The position numbers were made by a program, and so were the translations under genes. From Prionace glauca (taxonomy: Eukaryota > Chordata > Chondrichthyes > Carcharhiniformes > Carcharhinidae), in assembly GCA_037974335.1 (NCBI GenBank), contig CM075760.1, positions 64,052,515 through 64,116,514 of the forward strand: DNA of 64,000 nucleotides, written 5' to 3'. The first letter of the stretch is position 1; each line of letters opens with the position of its first letter. Below the pieces are notes generated by a model. The model was not told where the DNA came from. It searched no databases and saw only the letters and a program-made list of their open reading frames with translations. Positions 31,000 through 41,230 of the stretch are shown here, in pieces.

Positions 31000-31365
31000 T
31001 GTGTATGCTTAAAACTGGACCAGCAGATGGGCACCACAACAGCTCAGTGACTATCACTGTTTGCTGTGCAGATACATGGATTTGGGCCAGTTTCTGTGCG
31101 AGTTTGCGCATTCTCCCTGTGCTTGCGTGGGTTTCCTCTGGGAGCTCCGGTTTCCTTCCACACCCCAAAGATGTGCTATTAGGCTGATTGGTGTAACAAA
31201 TTGTCCCTACATTATTCTCTCCTCAATCTGGTTTCCAATGGGGGTACCATAAGCATAGACATGGGTCGAGGGAGGTGGAGGAAAAACACATTGTTAAGAT
31301 GGCAGCGTGGGCTCGTTGGGCCGAAGGGCCTGTTTCCCATGCTGTGTTGTTCATTGTTCTTTGTT
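31000..31365 (+). repeat. V-SINE-type SINE
   Basis: It has the same core as at 28.8 kb ('gagtttgcgcattctccct', 'gctccggtttccttccac', 'gggccgaagggcctgtttcc'), ending in 'cattgttctttgtt' directly against the following 67-bp array. Confidence 0.8.
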
Positions 31366-32325
31366 CAGTGCTAACCCACTGTGTCACTGTGCCCCCGGGA
31401 ATCGGACCTGGGCCCCTGCAACTACGTGGCAGCAGTGCTAACCCACTGTGTCACTGTGCCCACGGGAATCAAACCTGGGTCTCTGCAACTACGTGGCAGC
31501 AGTGCCTACCCACTGTGTCACTGTGCCCCCGGGAATCGAACCCGGGTCCCTGCAACTACGTGGCAGCAGTGCTAACCCACTGTGTCACTGTGCCCCCGGG
31601 AATCGAACCTGGGCTTCTGCAACTGCGTGGCAGCAGTGCTAACCCACTGTGTCACTGTGCCCCCGGGAATCGAACCTGGATCTCTGCAACTGCGTGGCAG
31701 CAGTGCTAACCCACTGTGTCACTGTGCCCCCGGGAATCGAACCTGGGTCTCTGCAACTGCGTGGCAGCAGTGCTAACCCACTATGTCACTGTGCCCCCGG
31801 GAATCGAACCTGGGCCCCTGCAACTGCGTGGCAGCAGTGCTAACCCACTGTGTCACTGTGCCCCCGGGAATCGAACCTGGGTCTCTGCAACTGCATGGCA
31901 GCAGTGCTAACCCACTGTGTCACTGTGCCCCCGGGAATCGAACCTGGGCCCCTGCAACTGCGTGGCAGCAGTGCTAACCCACTGTGCCCCCGGGAATCGA
32001 ACCTGGGTCTCTGCAACTGCGTGGCAGCAGTGCTAACCCACTGTGTCACTGTGCCCCCGGGAATCGAACCTGGGTCTCTGCAACTGCGTGGCAGCAGTGC
32101 TAACCCACTGTGTCACTGTGCCCCCGGGAATCGGACCTGGGCCCCTGCAACTACGTGGCAGCAGTGCTAACCCACTGTGTCACTGTGCCTCCAGGAATCA
32201 AACCTGGGTCTCTGCAACTGCGTGGCAGCAGTGCTAACCCACTGTGTCACTGTGCCCCCGGGAATCGAACCTGGGTCCCTGCAACTGCGTGGCAGCAGTG
32301 CTAACCCACTGTGTCACTGTGCCAC
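31366..32325 (-). repeat. 67-bp tandem array of a SINE tRNA-like head, about 14 copies
   Basis: Units start at 31366, 31433, 31500, 31567 and so on, with one short unit at 31969 (8 bp missing) and a partial last unit from 32296. Each reads 'cagtgctaacccactgtg...gaatcgaacctggg...'. On the minus strand each is an A-box-like/B-box-like tRNA head ('ggttcgattcc' type). All three plus frames stay open for long stretches because of the repeat. That is not evidence of a protein. Confidence 0.95.
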
Positions 32326-32339
32326 CCCAAAATTGTCGA

Positions 32340-32500
32340 TTACTCATTTCTTATCAATGATTTTCACACTGATGAGAGACTGGGTTCAGGGAATCATTCC
32401 AGTTCACTCTATACCCAGTTCACACTGGGGACAGGCTGTTCATCTGCTTTGAGGTTGGGAAGAGATTCATTGTTTGGAGGTCGGATTTATAGTGTCTAGT
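32340..32500 (+). pseudogene. Decayed zinc-finger remnant
   Basis: 'ttcacactgatgagagact' and 'gttcacactggggacaggct', then 'gttgggaagagattcatt', spell finger linkers and part of a finger (HTGDRLFICFEVGKRFI) in shifting frames. Confidence 0.6.
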
Positions 32501-32648
32501 TTTTGGGGGTCACTGTGGGTAGTTTTCTCTTACTTATCATTACATTTGTAAAGATGAAGATAAAATTTTAAGAAGGTGACAACAGGAACTCTCATCCTGT
32601 TCAACATGAAACTAAACTCACTGTTAATTCCTCCTCAGTAACAATTTT

Positions 32649-33461
32649 TATAATAACTGAGAGAGGTTTAGGGCAGAGATTACTGATACACGGCCCAGAT
32701 TGTAATAACTGAGAGAGGTTTAGGGCAGAGATTACTGATGCAAGGCCCAGATTGTAATAACTGAGAGAGGTTTAGGGCAGAGATTACTGATACAATCCCA
32801 GATTGTAATAACTGAGAGAGGTTTAGGGCGGTGATTACTGATACAAGGCCCAGATTGTAATAACTGAGAGAGGTTTAGGGCAGAGATTACTGATACAATC
32901 CCAGATTGAAATAACTGAGAGAGGTTTAGGGCGGTGATTACTGATACAAGGCCCAGATTGTAATAACTGAGAGAGGTTTAGGGCAGAGATTACTGATACA
33001 ATCCCAGATTGTAATAACTGAGAGACGTTTAGGGCAGAGATTACTGATACAATCCCAGATTGTAATAACTGAGAGACGTTTAGGGCAGAGATTACTGATA
33101 CAATCCCAGATTGTAGTAACTGAGAGAGGTTTAGGGCAGAGATTACTGATACAATCCCAGATTGAAATAACTGAGAGAGGTTTAGGGCAGAGATTACTGA
33201 TACAAGGCCCAGATTGTAACAACTGAGAGAGGTTTAGGGCAGAGATTACTGATACAATCCCAGATTGTAATCACTGAGAGAGGTTTAGAGCAGAGATTAC
33301 TGATACAATCCCAGATTGTAATAACTGAGAGAGGTTTTGGGCAGAGATTACTGATACAAGGCCCAGACTGTAATAACTGAGAGAGGTTTAGGGCAGAGAT
33401 TACAGATACAAGGCCCAGACTGTAATAACTGAGAGAGGTTTAGGGCAGGGTTTACTGATAC
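32649..33461. repeat. 51-52 bp minisatellite, about 15-16 copies
   Basis: The unit contains 'gtaataactgagagaggttt', 'agggcagagattactgata' and then either 'caatcccagatt' or 'caaggcccagatt'. The two end types account for the 1-bp length difference. Copies are over 90 percent alike by eye. Confidence 0.95.
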
Positions 33462-33469
33462 AAATCTGT

Positions 33470-33605
33470 TGTCCTTACCCGGTCTGGCCTATATGTGACT
33501 CCAGATCCACAGTAATGTGGTTTACTCTGAACTGCCCTCGGGAACCGAGAGATGGGCAGTAAATGGTGGGCCAGCCAGTGTTGCCCATGTCCCATGAATG
33601 TATAA
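33470..33605 (+). repeat. tRNA-derived SINE, 3' part
   Basis: 'ggtctggcctatatgtgac' and 'cacagtaatgtggttt', ending 'atgaatgtataaaaa'. It matches the 3' half of the SINE at 12.2 kb. Confidence 0.7.
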
Positions 33606-33639
33606 AAATCAAACCTCTCCATCTCACTCTCATTCCTCC

Positions 33640-34290
33640 TTCCTTATGCCTAACCAACATTTTATATCATTCCAGCATCACCTCCCCACTCTTAAACACT
33701 CGGCTAATAAAGAAGTGAACGGTGAATCTCCTTAACCACTTTACCCACCTGTCCTGTTACCTTAAGGGACCGGTGTACATGCACACCGAGCTCCCTCTGA
33801 TCCTCGGAGCTTCCCGGGATCCTACTGTTCATCATGTAGTCTCTTGTCTTGTTTTCCCTGCCCGAGTGCATCACCTCACGTTGATCCCCATTGCCACTGA
33901 TCCGCCCGTCTCTATCCCCCTGTAATCTGAGGCTATCCTCCCCTTTCCCACCCGAACAATTCTCCTATCATCCACAAACTTACTGATGAACATCTTGCAT
34001 TTAAGACTAAGTTATTTAAATAAACCACAAACAATAAGGGCCCCAACATCGATCCCTGTGGGATCCCACTGGATACAAGCTTTCAGTCTGAAAATCCCCC
34101 CTCCCAGTCACCATCACCCTCTGTTTCCTGTAACTCAGCTAATTCCGGATCCAATTTAACACATGTCCTTGGATCCCATGGGATCTTAAGTTCCCGATTA
34201 GTCTCCCGTGTGAGATCTTGTCAAAAGCCCTGCTGAAGTCCAAGAAGACTACATCAGAAACATTGCCCTCATCGACACATCTGGTCACTT
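33640..34290 (-). mobile_element. Old CR1-like LINE fragment
   Basis: On the minus strand, broken frames show RT-region text (about DFSRAFDKISHGRLIGNL, WIRNWLSYRKQRV). It is more degenerate than the 18 and 24 kb copies. Confidence 0.65.
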
Positions 34291-34299
34291 CTTTGAAAA

Positions 34300-34430
34300 A
34301 ATGGTTCAGTTCTGGGATCCCCGGGATAGGAGGGATGTGGTAGAACTGGGAATGGTACAGAGGAGCTTTACCATGATGTTAACTGGCCTGGAGAGTTTCA
34401 GTTCATTGACTCATAGGATTCTAAATTGGT
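34300..34430 (+). mobile_element. LINE 3' fragment
   Basis: 'cagttctgggatccccggg' and 'gaatggtacagaggagctt' resemble the ORF2 C-terminal region on the plus strand. Confidence 0.45.
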
Positions 34431-34539
34431 GACACTGGGCAGAGCAGCCTGATTTTTCCTGATGCCCCCCCCCCCTCATCAAATTGAGTTAGTGATACCC
34501 CCACCTGCCCTGTGTTCCCCCCAAATACATTTGCCCCAG

Positions 34540-34830
34540 TGTCAGCATGGTGGGACAGTGGTTAACACTGCAGCCTCACTGTGCCAGGGACCTGTGGGTC
34601 ATTTGCACCTTGTCCCCGTGTCTGTGTGGGTTTTCTCCGGTTTCCTTCCCCAGTCTGAAAGACGTGCTGGGTTAGGGGGCATTGGGCCGTACTTAAATTC
34701 TCCCTCAGTGTTACCCCAACAGGAATGTAGAGTCTAGGGGAATTCTCACAGTAACTTCATTGCATTGTTAATGTAAACCGACTTACTAGTGACACTAATA
34801 AATAACCTTAAACTGCAGGTCTCGGTGCTG
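34540..34830 (+). repeat. V-SINE-type SINE, near full length, different subfamily
   Basis: A head ('cagcatggtgggacagtgg', 'ctcactgtgccagggacct') is followed by the core ('tgtgtgggttttctccgg') and a tail with 'cttcattgcattgttaatg' and 'gacactaataaataa'. Confidence 0.7.
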
Positions 34831-34984
34831 CTGTGACAATGCACCCTTTTGTTTAAACACTCTGCAATGCTGAGACTGGGGAGAGGAGTGAACAACAGGG
34901 AGCAGCATTGCAGCTTCTCTCCCCTCATTGAAACTGGGATTGTTGCTCCATCTGCTGCACCATCCCCACCACATCCACTGGGGG

Positions 34985-35720
34985 CAATCTGGACAATGGG
35001 CTGCAGGCAGACCTCACTGCGCCTGCGCCACAATCACTTTGCCAGCGGCCATCTTGCGTTGCCAGGGGAGACGGCCGGCGGCCATCTTGCGTTGCCAGGG
35101 GAGACGGCCGGCGGCCATCTTGTGTTGCCAGGGGAGACGGCCAGCGGCCATCTTGTGTTGCCAGGGGAGACGGCCGTCGGCCATGTTGCGTTGCCAGGGG
35201 AGACGGCCAGCGGCCATGTTGCGTTGCCGGGGAGACGGCGTCCCACGCGCTGCACTCTGGGGGAATTCACCTCCCGCACATGCGCCCAGGCAGTTACATT
35301 TTAATCTTTTAATATTTTGAATCTTGATGATTATTATTCAAATCCTCACCGTCAGACTTTCGGTTCCTTCACCATTCGGGAAAATCTTTTCTGTTTTTAT
35401 TCCGTCTGTTTTTAAATCACTCCCGCGCGGTGCGCTCTGGGAAAATACTACAGCACATGCGCGGTTCCGCCACCTGCCTCTTGATAAAAATATGTATTTT
35501 ATTTAATTTTAATTCCGCTCCGGGCGGGATTTCCGGGTGGGAATTTCTCTCACTTTCTACATTTCTCAACCGCCGCTTTGTCCTCGACCGGGGGGGGGGG
35601 GCTGATGGTGACGTCACGGAAATATGGCGGCTGTCCCCGCCTCTTTTCAGGACCCGGATGTTTCACCAACGAGCAGCGGCACAAGAGGTGACACTGCGCG
35701 GAGCAGCGCCCGGGCGTGTT
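34985..35720. promoter_or_regulatory. CpG-rich promoter-like region with YY1/CRE sites
   Basis: CpG dense compared with flanks. The 35605-35650 block packs 'gtgacgtcac' (CRE), 'cggaaat' (ETS-like) and 'aatatggcggc' (a perfect YY1-type word) within 30 bp, typical of TATA-less promoters. Upstream is a 33-bp minisatellite with YY1-like words. Bases 35440-35475 repeat 'gcgctctggg' and 'acatgcgc' words also present at 35250-35285. Direction and gene are unknown. Confidence 0.5.
35040..35240. repeat. 33-bp minisatellite, 6 copies
   Basis: The unit is 'cggccatcttgcgttgcc' plus 'aggggagacggccgg'. Each copy holds a 'ggccat(c/g)ttg' YY1-like core and a 'gttgcc' RFX-type half site. The last two units have 'catgttg'. 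Confidence 0.92.
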
Positions 35721-36160
35721 ACAGCGACCCCCGGTGGTCAGGAAGGGAAATAGCAGCAGCGCAGTCTCTGCCCAAAGGCTTCCCCAGTTCAGCTGTTCAG
35801 AGACACTGGGAACCTCTTCAACTGGAAACTTCAGCTTCTCACATTCACCCCCTCTGTTCAGTCAATGTTTAATAGACAACCTCTGTAGTGAAATCAGAAA
35901 CAACTTGTTCACATTAAAGAGGATGGGAATCTGAACCATGCTGCTCAAAAAGCTCTGCTCGCCTTGAAATTTCAATTGAAATGGTCAAGATGAGAATTTA
36001 TAGAGACAACTCATGTTGTATGTGGAACGCTCATGATGCCACAATAAGATCAGTACAGATATCTCACAGGGTTGTGTGACTGGAGAAGATGTCAGAGATG
36101 GAGGGGTTAAATATAGAGCTACAGGGTCTGAAGGTCAGTTTTGGGTTAAGAAAAATGGCA
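35721..36160. other. No gene; possible first-exon or L2-like remnant
   Basis: Downstream of the promoter-like patch. Bases 36030-36130 ('agatatctcacagggttgtg') resemble the L2-like element at 12.0 kb. Nothing coding is recognised. Confidence 0.4.
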
Positions 36161-36164
36161 GTAC

Positions 36165-36600
36165 AAAGAACAGAGAAAATTACAGCACAGGGACATGCCC
36201 TTCGGCCCTTCAAACCTTCACTGACCATGCTGCCAGACTCATCTAAAACCCCCTATCCTTCCGGGACCATATCCCTCTATTCCCATCCTATTTATGTATT
36301 TGTTAAGTCACTTAAAAGTCACAACTGCATCCGCTTCTACTATCTCTTCCCGGCAGCGAGTTCCAGGAACCCCCTACTCTCTGTGCAAAAAATCCTCCAT
36401 GTCCATCTCCTTTAAACCTTGCCCCTTGCACCTTAAAGCATACCTTCATCGGCCGGGCCATTTTGTTCCTGAACATTATCTGAATCTCGATGTTACACCC
36501 ATAGTATCTTCGCTCTGGCCTCGGCCTCAAATGCTTTGTGTCAAATAAGAAATGATAAATTGTTTGATGCATTGCCAAGAAAGAAACTTTCCTATTTTGA
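36165..36600 (-). mobile_element. LINE 3' fragment, degenerate
   Basis: The tail-like 'acagagaaaattacagcac' and 'gcccttcggcccttcaa' are followed by minus-strand text like the ORF2 C-terminus (RFKGDGHGGFFAQRV, SWNSLPGR). Confidence 0.65.
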
Positions 36601-37114
36601 CACCTGCACATATCAGCAAGTCATCAAGTCTACAAGACAATTTAATAGGTTTAGGTGCAGACTAACATAGTTAATCACCATCTGAAAGGTGGTGATTAAC
36701 CCATAGGGTGAGGGAAGTCTGTATGATTTCAGTTTGGTGCTGAATATTATCAGAATCTCGATGTTACAGTCATATTATCTTTGCACTGACCTCAGCTTGA
36801 AATGCTTTCTCCAAAATCAGAAATGCTGAATTTTATGAAAAATTTCACAAAATTGTGTAAATTCACAAAGACATGTTTAATTTTGTCTAAAATGTATTTG
36901 AGGTTAGCAATTATTTAATATCCTAATCTTATTGAATGATTTTTTTTCCGAAAAAAAAAACTTAAAATAGTCGGTTGCTGTTCATTAGCAATTTCCGAAC
37001 ATTACTTTCTCCAGAGAAGCTGAAAATATGCTTGGCAGCATTTGTCTGAATAAATATAAAGCTATTAAATACCTTTTTCATCGAAAGTACAAGGAATTTG
37101 CGAACACCTTTCAA
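36600..37114. other. Unassigned; short local duplication
   Basis: 36735-36830 ('cagaatctcgatgttacag', 'aaatgctt') repeats 36475-36570 at roughly 80 percent by eye. A near-perfect hairpin ('gttaatcacca' / 'ggtggtgattaac') lies at about 36668-36699. No gene. Confidence 0.5.
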
Positions 37115-37185
37115 AGGTTTGTACTGAGCTAACCAGAAGTCTTCTGAGTGATAGTCAGACGCGTTATCCATTGCGCCACTAGCCT
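37115..37185 (-). pseudogene. tRNA-Arg-like pseudogene
   Basis: The minus strand reads a clean 5' half ('ggctagtggcgcaatggata', 'acgcgtctga') with A box and D arm as in tRNA-Arg. The anticodon stem TCTGA/TCAGA survives, but the loop reads CTATCAC and the T arm is destroyed ('ggttagctcag' where a B box should be). It cannot fold a normal T arm. Confidence 0.7.
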
Positions 37186-37454
37186 ACATGTAAAAGTGGG
37201 ATACTTGTTACATATTAGCTCGACGTTTCGAAAGTTTCAGGCAGAAACATTGTCAAAAAGTTTGCTTTTACTTGTGAGGAAAAGGTCCATTATTGAAATT
37301 GTCTTTATTCATTTCCTATCATCCCTAATTGCCCTTGAATTGAGTAACAGCAGCTGAACGGGCTGGCAAATTCTCCTCTCGATTAGGACTTGGTGATAAA
37401 TTTAAATGAAACGCCCTTCAGCCAATCCATCATCTGTATTTGCAAATTAAAACA

Positions 37455-37526
37455 AGGTTCCACCGAGATTTAAACTCGGATCGCTGGATTCAGAGTCCAG
37501 AGTGCTCACCATTACACCACGGAACC
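37455..37526 (-). tRNA. tRNA-Gln (CTG)
   Basis: A 72-nt cloverleaf: acceptor GGTTCCG/CGGAACC-type pairing, D arm 'gtgtaatggtgagcac', anticodon arm CTGGA-CTCTGAA-TCCAG with anticodon CTG, and T stem CCGAG/CTCGG. The T loop reads TTTAAAT, with T at the almost invariant C56 position. This may weaken the B box and the G19-C56 contact. A T4 terminator follows a few bases downstream. Probably functional, with that caveat. Confidence 0.85.
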
Positions 37527-37921
37527 TAACACGTGGTTAAATTTGAAAATCGTGGATCAATACTTGTGCCAATTTGAACAGCAGGGAGAAATATCAGTCC
37601 CGTTGCACAATTATTCGTATTTATATTTCCCTTGCTGGTTCCTCCTGTAAAAGCCAGTAGGCTACCTTCCACTGCATTAAATTTAACTGTAACTGACCAC
37701 ATTCAAACACCAATGTTTGCATCGAACTGACATAAACCTTATTGCAGTAAATCCACTGAACAACATCAGCTTATCACAGCTCTGCTTTCATCACACTGGA
37801 AGCCAATGTGAAAATATAAACAATTTCAAATCTTAACAGACAGGAAGGAGTGTGTGAGTGCGGACAATTGGAGCTGTGCACATTCCTGTAACCAGTATCT
37901 GGGAGAATCAGGCAGATGGGA

Positions 37922-37975
37922 TCCTGGGGGTCTCGTGGTTAGGATTCAGCGCTTTCAGATGTCGCAGACTGGCCT
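37922..37975 (+). pseudogene. tRNA-Glu 5'-half fossil
   Basis: 'tcctgggggtctcgtggtt' and 'aggattcagcgctttca' match the first half of tRNA-Glu, which is intact at 41.8 kb, with several changes. No T arm follows. Confidence 0.6.
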
Positions 37976-37999
37976 CGATATATGAAGATTTAATGCATT

Positions 38000-38125
38000 T
38001 TTAACATAAGAGTAAAAAGCTTTGGGGTTTTCCTTTATCCGACTTGCCAAGGACTTCTCATGCCCCCTACTAGCTCTCCTAAGCCCTATTTTTAACTCAT
38101 TCCGAGCTAACTTGTAACCCTATAT
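38000..38125 (-). mobile_element. LINE fragment (pre-RT region)
   Basis: 'ttggggttttcctttatcc', 'gccaaggacttctcatg' and 'ctagctctcctaag' match, in the same orientation, the family B text at 25.66-25.80 kb. Confidence 0.6.
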
Positions 38126-38583
38126 CAGTGTTATCAAGTGTTGAAAGTGGAAGCTTGGCCTGGTGTCGCACTGGGTAGCATATTTGAAGAAATGTAGCAA
38201 CTTAAAGCTTTTGCAGAATGGCATGATGCGTATTGTGGTGATATGAACTGAGTGGAAGAGACAGTGTGCAAGTAATTTGAACACGTTTTAAGTGTGTTTA
38301 GACTGATGTGGTGAAAGCAGAGGCATATTTGGGAGAATGAGGCTGGGTGAGAGGGGGACTGTTGCAGAGTGCTTGTGTTTTGGAGGAAGGGTGAAAGGTT
38401 GAGATGCGGTTGTGAATGAAAGGAAGGTGTTGAACAGCATGAGAGGCTTGTGCGATGTTGCGTCTGAGATTTGAGTGAGAGCATTTGTGGGCATTTGGGG
38501 AATGAAAGGATAAAGTAAGGAAATTACAATGCTGCTGAGTGTAAAGGAAGAGAGAGCATGTGGGAACAGCTTTAGCAAGAGCA
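38126..38583. other. No feature recognised
   Basis: Purine-rich unassigned sequence upstream of the tRNA-Gly gene. Confidence 0.4.
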
Positions 38584-38654
38584 GCATTGGTGGTTCAGTG
38601 GTAGAATTCTCGCTTCCCACGCGGGAGACTCGGGTTCGATTCCCGGCCAATGCA
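38584..38654 (+). tRNA. tRNA-Gly (CCC)
   Basis: 71 nt: acceptor GCATTGG/CCAATGC, D arm GTTC-loop-GAAT, anticodon arm CTCGC-TTCCCAC-GCGGG with anticodon CCC, T arm TCGGG-TTCGATT-CCCGG (one T-G pair) and discriminator A. A and B boxes are standard. No T4 run lies close downstream (the nearest T3 is about 25 bp away), so termination may be less sharp. Confidence 0.92.
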
Positions 38655-39079
38655 AAGTCCCTTCGTTCTCCGTTCGCTCTGTTTATTGAAGTGAACATCC
38701 TATTAAAATTAGGAGAAAACAAGGAGCAATATTAAATCTTGGAAGAAATCCTGAGAGAAATGGGTCGCAATATTCGGAAGCAGGTGTAGTGGTGACTGGT
38801 GTTATTGATGATTGAGTGGCAAGTATTGGATCGTGAGGCTACTTGTGGTTCGTTCCCTTGCCTCCTGTTGAATTCCTCCCTGTGATAAGCGACACGGATT
38901 CATTTCACCTGCACGTTCATAGGAGAAAGGGAATAACCAACACACTACAGCAGTGCTACGGAACCTAACGAGACTTGTATAGAATTGTAAACATGCTGCA
39001 GTTCTGGAACAGGTTTTCAGAAATAGAATTGTGGTCATTGACACACTAGTTCAGAAGATGTTAAACCGCTGTTGTCTCA
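38655..39079. other. No feature recognised
   Basis: Unassigned spacer between two tRNA genes. Confidence 0.4.
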
Positions 39080-39100
39080 GTCTCTGTGGCGCAATTGGTC

Positions 39101-39136
<36 letters not shown>

Positions 39137-39153
39137 GAAACCACTCAGAGACG
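39080..39153 (+). tRNA. tRNA-Asn (GTT)
   Basis: 74 nt: acceptor GTCTCTG/CAGAGAC, D arm 'gcgcaattggtcagcgc', anticodon arm TCGGC-TGTTAAC-CGAAA region with anticodon GTT, T arm 'gtggttcgaaaccac' and discriminator G. A T6 terminator starts two bases after the gene. All parts look functional. Confidence 0.93.
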
Positions 39154-39379
39154 GATTTTTTCTATTCTTCTCACTGTCAGCATTCACAGGTCAACAGTTG
39201 CCTGCTTGAACTCATTGAAAAGTCCGGAACTACGAGAGAGAGTTTGGTAGTGTACAAGCTGAGACATTGTATATGCCTCTGATACTGTGTGTGCCCTTGT
39301 ATCTTTAGAGTTACCAGGATCTCTATATGTCTGCGTCTGAATCTGTGGATGCCCCCCTGTATCTCTGTAAGCTCCAATA

Positions 39380-39412
39380 CGTGTGTGTGTGTGTGTGTGT
39401 GTGTGCGTGTGT
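39380..39412 (+). repeat. (GT)n microsatellite
   Basis: About 14 GT units ending in 'gcgtgtgtcc'. Confidence 0.9.
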
Positions 39413-39721
39413 CCTTGTATATGTCTGATTCTTTGTGCCTTTTTTAAGACTAAACCGTGAAAATGTCTGACAAACGAATTGCAGAGGGCAGAAATGTTTA
39501 CCCACTAAGATTCTGAATGTGATTAACGTCTGATAACTGCATCGAATGTACAATTTGAAGTTTCAAATACTCCCAACTTCAATCTCCAGACATTAACTGT
39601 CAATGGGAAATGAAGAACACGGTTTACCTACGGTGTCTGGTTATAAAAAGGGCGAATACGCCAGCCGAGATCCTTCTATAATCTCCAATCTCGGACAATA
39701 ATCGTTCAATATTCTGCGCAA

Positions 39722-40250
39722 GGATGTTTTGGCCCTGGAGGGAGTGCAGAGGAGGTTTACTCGGCTGATACCGGAGTTGAGGGGATTGAGCTATGAGGAG
39801 AGGCTGAATAAACTAGGCTTGTACTCGTTAGAGTTTAGAAGAATGAGGGGAGATCTCATTGAGACGTATAAGATGATGAATGGGATGGATAGGATAGAGG
39901 TGGAGAGACTGTTCCCACTCAAAAAAGACAGTAGGACTAGGGGGCACAGCCTCAAGATAAAGGGGGGGCGGTTTAGAACAGAGTTGAGGAGGAACTTCTT
40001 CACTCAAAGGGTGGTGAATCTCTGGAATTCTCTGCCCGTTGAAGTGGTGGAGGCTGCCTCGCTAAATATTTTTAAGAAACGGGTTGATGGGTTTTTGATA
40101 AGAGAAGGGATTAAGGGTTATGGGGAGAGGGCGGGAAGGTGGAGCTGAGTCACGACAGATCAGCCATGATCTTATTGAATGGCGGGGCAGGCTCGAAGGG
40201 CCAGATGGCCTACTCCTGCTCCTATTTCTTATGTTCTTATTTCTTATATT
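39722..40250 (+). mobile_element. CR1-like LINE (family A) 3' end
   Basis: The frame 39729-40148 encodes the ORF2 C-terminus (ALEGVQRRFTRLIPELRGL, RNFFTQRVVNLWNSLPVEVV), ending in the tail 'tatttcttatgttcttattt'. The text is nearly identical to the copy at 18.0-18.5 kb, so it is recent. Confidence 0.92.
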
Positions 40251-41230
40251 TCAGTAACCGGTTCGCAGACTCAAAAGCACCAGCGCCTGCAGTTACAGTG
40301 GTCCGCCAGCAGATGGTGGTGTTGTATCACTTTAATCGCAAGGTTAGTGCAGCAGGTTTGAGGAATAATTATTTCCCTGTTTCCATGGAAAGGGAACAAT
40401 TAGTTATGCAATGGCGTTAATATCTCTGTGAGTAACATTTACAGGGAAATCTGGCCAAGGATGGCGAATTTAATATTTGCCTTCCGGCTAGTGAACATGT
40501 CGATTACAAGCTAATTATTGTGTAACCTTGCATTTTAGTGATTTAAAGATTTGTCTATTCTCTCATCCAGACATTATCAAATAATATTTCATTATAATTG
40601 GACACATATCTACTTTTCGCTGGATTTTCTATTCCTCGGTGCTCATTTTTTTTTCTTAGTCCGTTTAGAAATCCAGCCGAACCCTGCCTCTATATTGTGT
40701 TCTGTGTATATTTAAAATGTAGTTGCTTGTTATAATGTTTAATTCAGCACAATTCGAGCCCTAACTCACTCTGATCTATAACACACACTGTAAATTGCAT
40801 GAGAGTCTCAAAATGACTAACTGTGCACTGAATTTAGTTATTAGCTCATTATACCAATCTCACTGTCGAATGCTGACATTCGACAGTGTAATCGCAGACA
40901 ATCCAATTTTCTGTTCCGAGCTTTAATCTGAATTTGAATGTAATTCAATGGGAGTTTGGGGCTAGCATTTCTTGGACATTATCATCTCAGTATCCATCAT
41001 AATTTCCCATGCCCTCCGCGCCCCTCCCCCCAACGTCTCCCTCCCCCCCCCCCCCCCCCCCTCCACCTCCACCCTCCACAAACTCCAAACTCCCACCCCC
41101 GGCCGCTTCCCAACACCATTTATTAATCTCGATTCCACGTCTTCAGTTCCTCATCATTAGTTTTAATAGTGACATTTATCAATGAGTTGGAGCGATGGAG
41201 GGTGAGAGGGGGGGCTAAATACGCAGGGGT
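40251..41230. other. No gene; hairpin and poly-C run
   Basis: AT-rich unassigned sequence. A 12-bp perfect hairpin (CACTGTCGAATG, loop ctga) lies at 40861-40888 and a C-run of about 20 at 41041-41062. Nothing coding. Confidence 0.45.

Noticed and set aside
31366-32325. CRISPR-like array
   Set aside because: There is no repeat/spacer alternation. The whole 67-bp unit is repeated, the host is a vertebrate, and no cas genes are present.
31275-32452. Overlapping repeated 64-residue frames (MSLCPRESNLG...)
   Set aside because: These are read-through of the 67-bp tRNA-like array in all frames. A repeat effect, not a protein.
34849-35320. Frames with repeated GHLALPGETAG or CQGRRPAAI words
   Set aside because: Translation of the 33-bp minisatellite (a multiple of 3). 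No homology.
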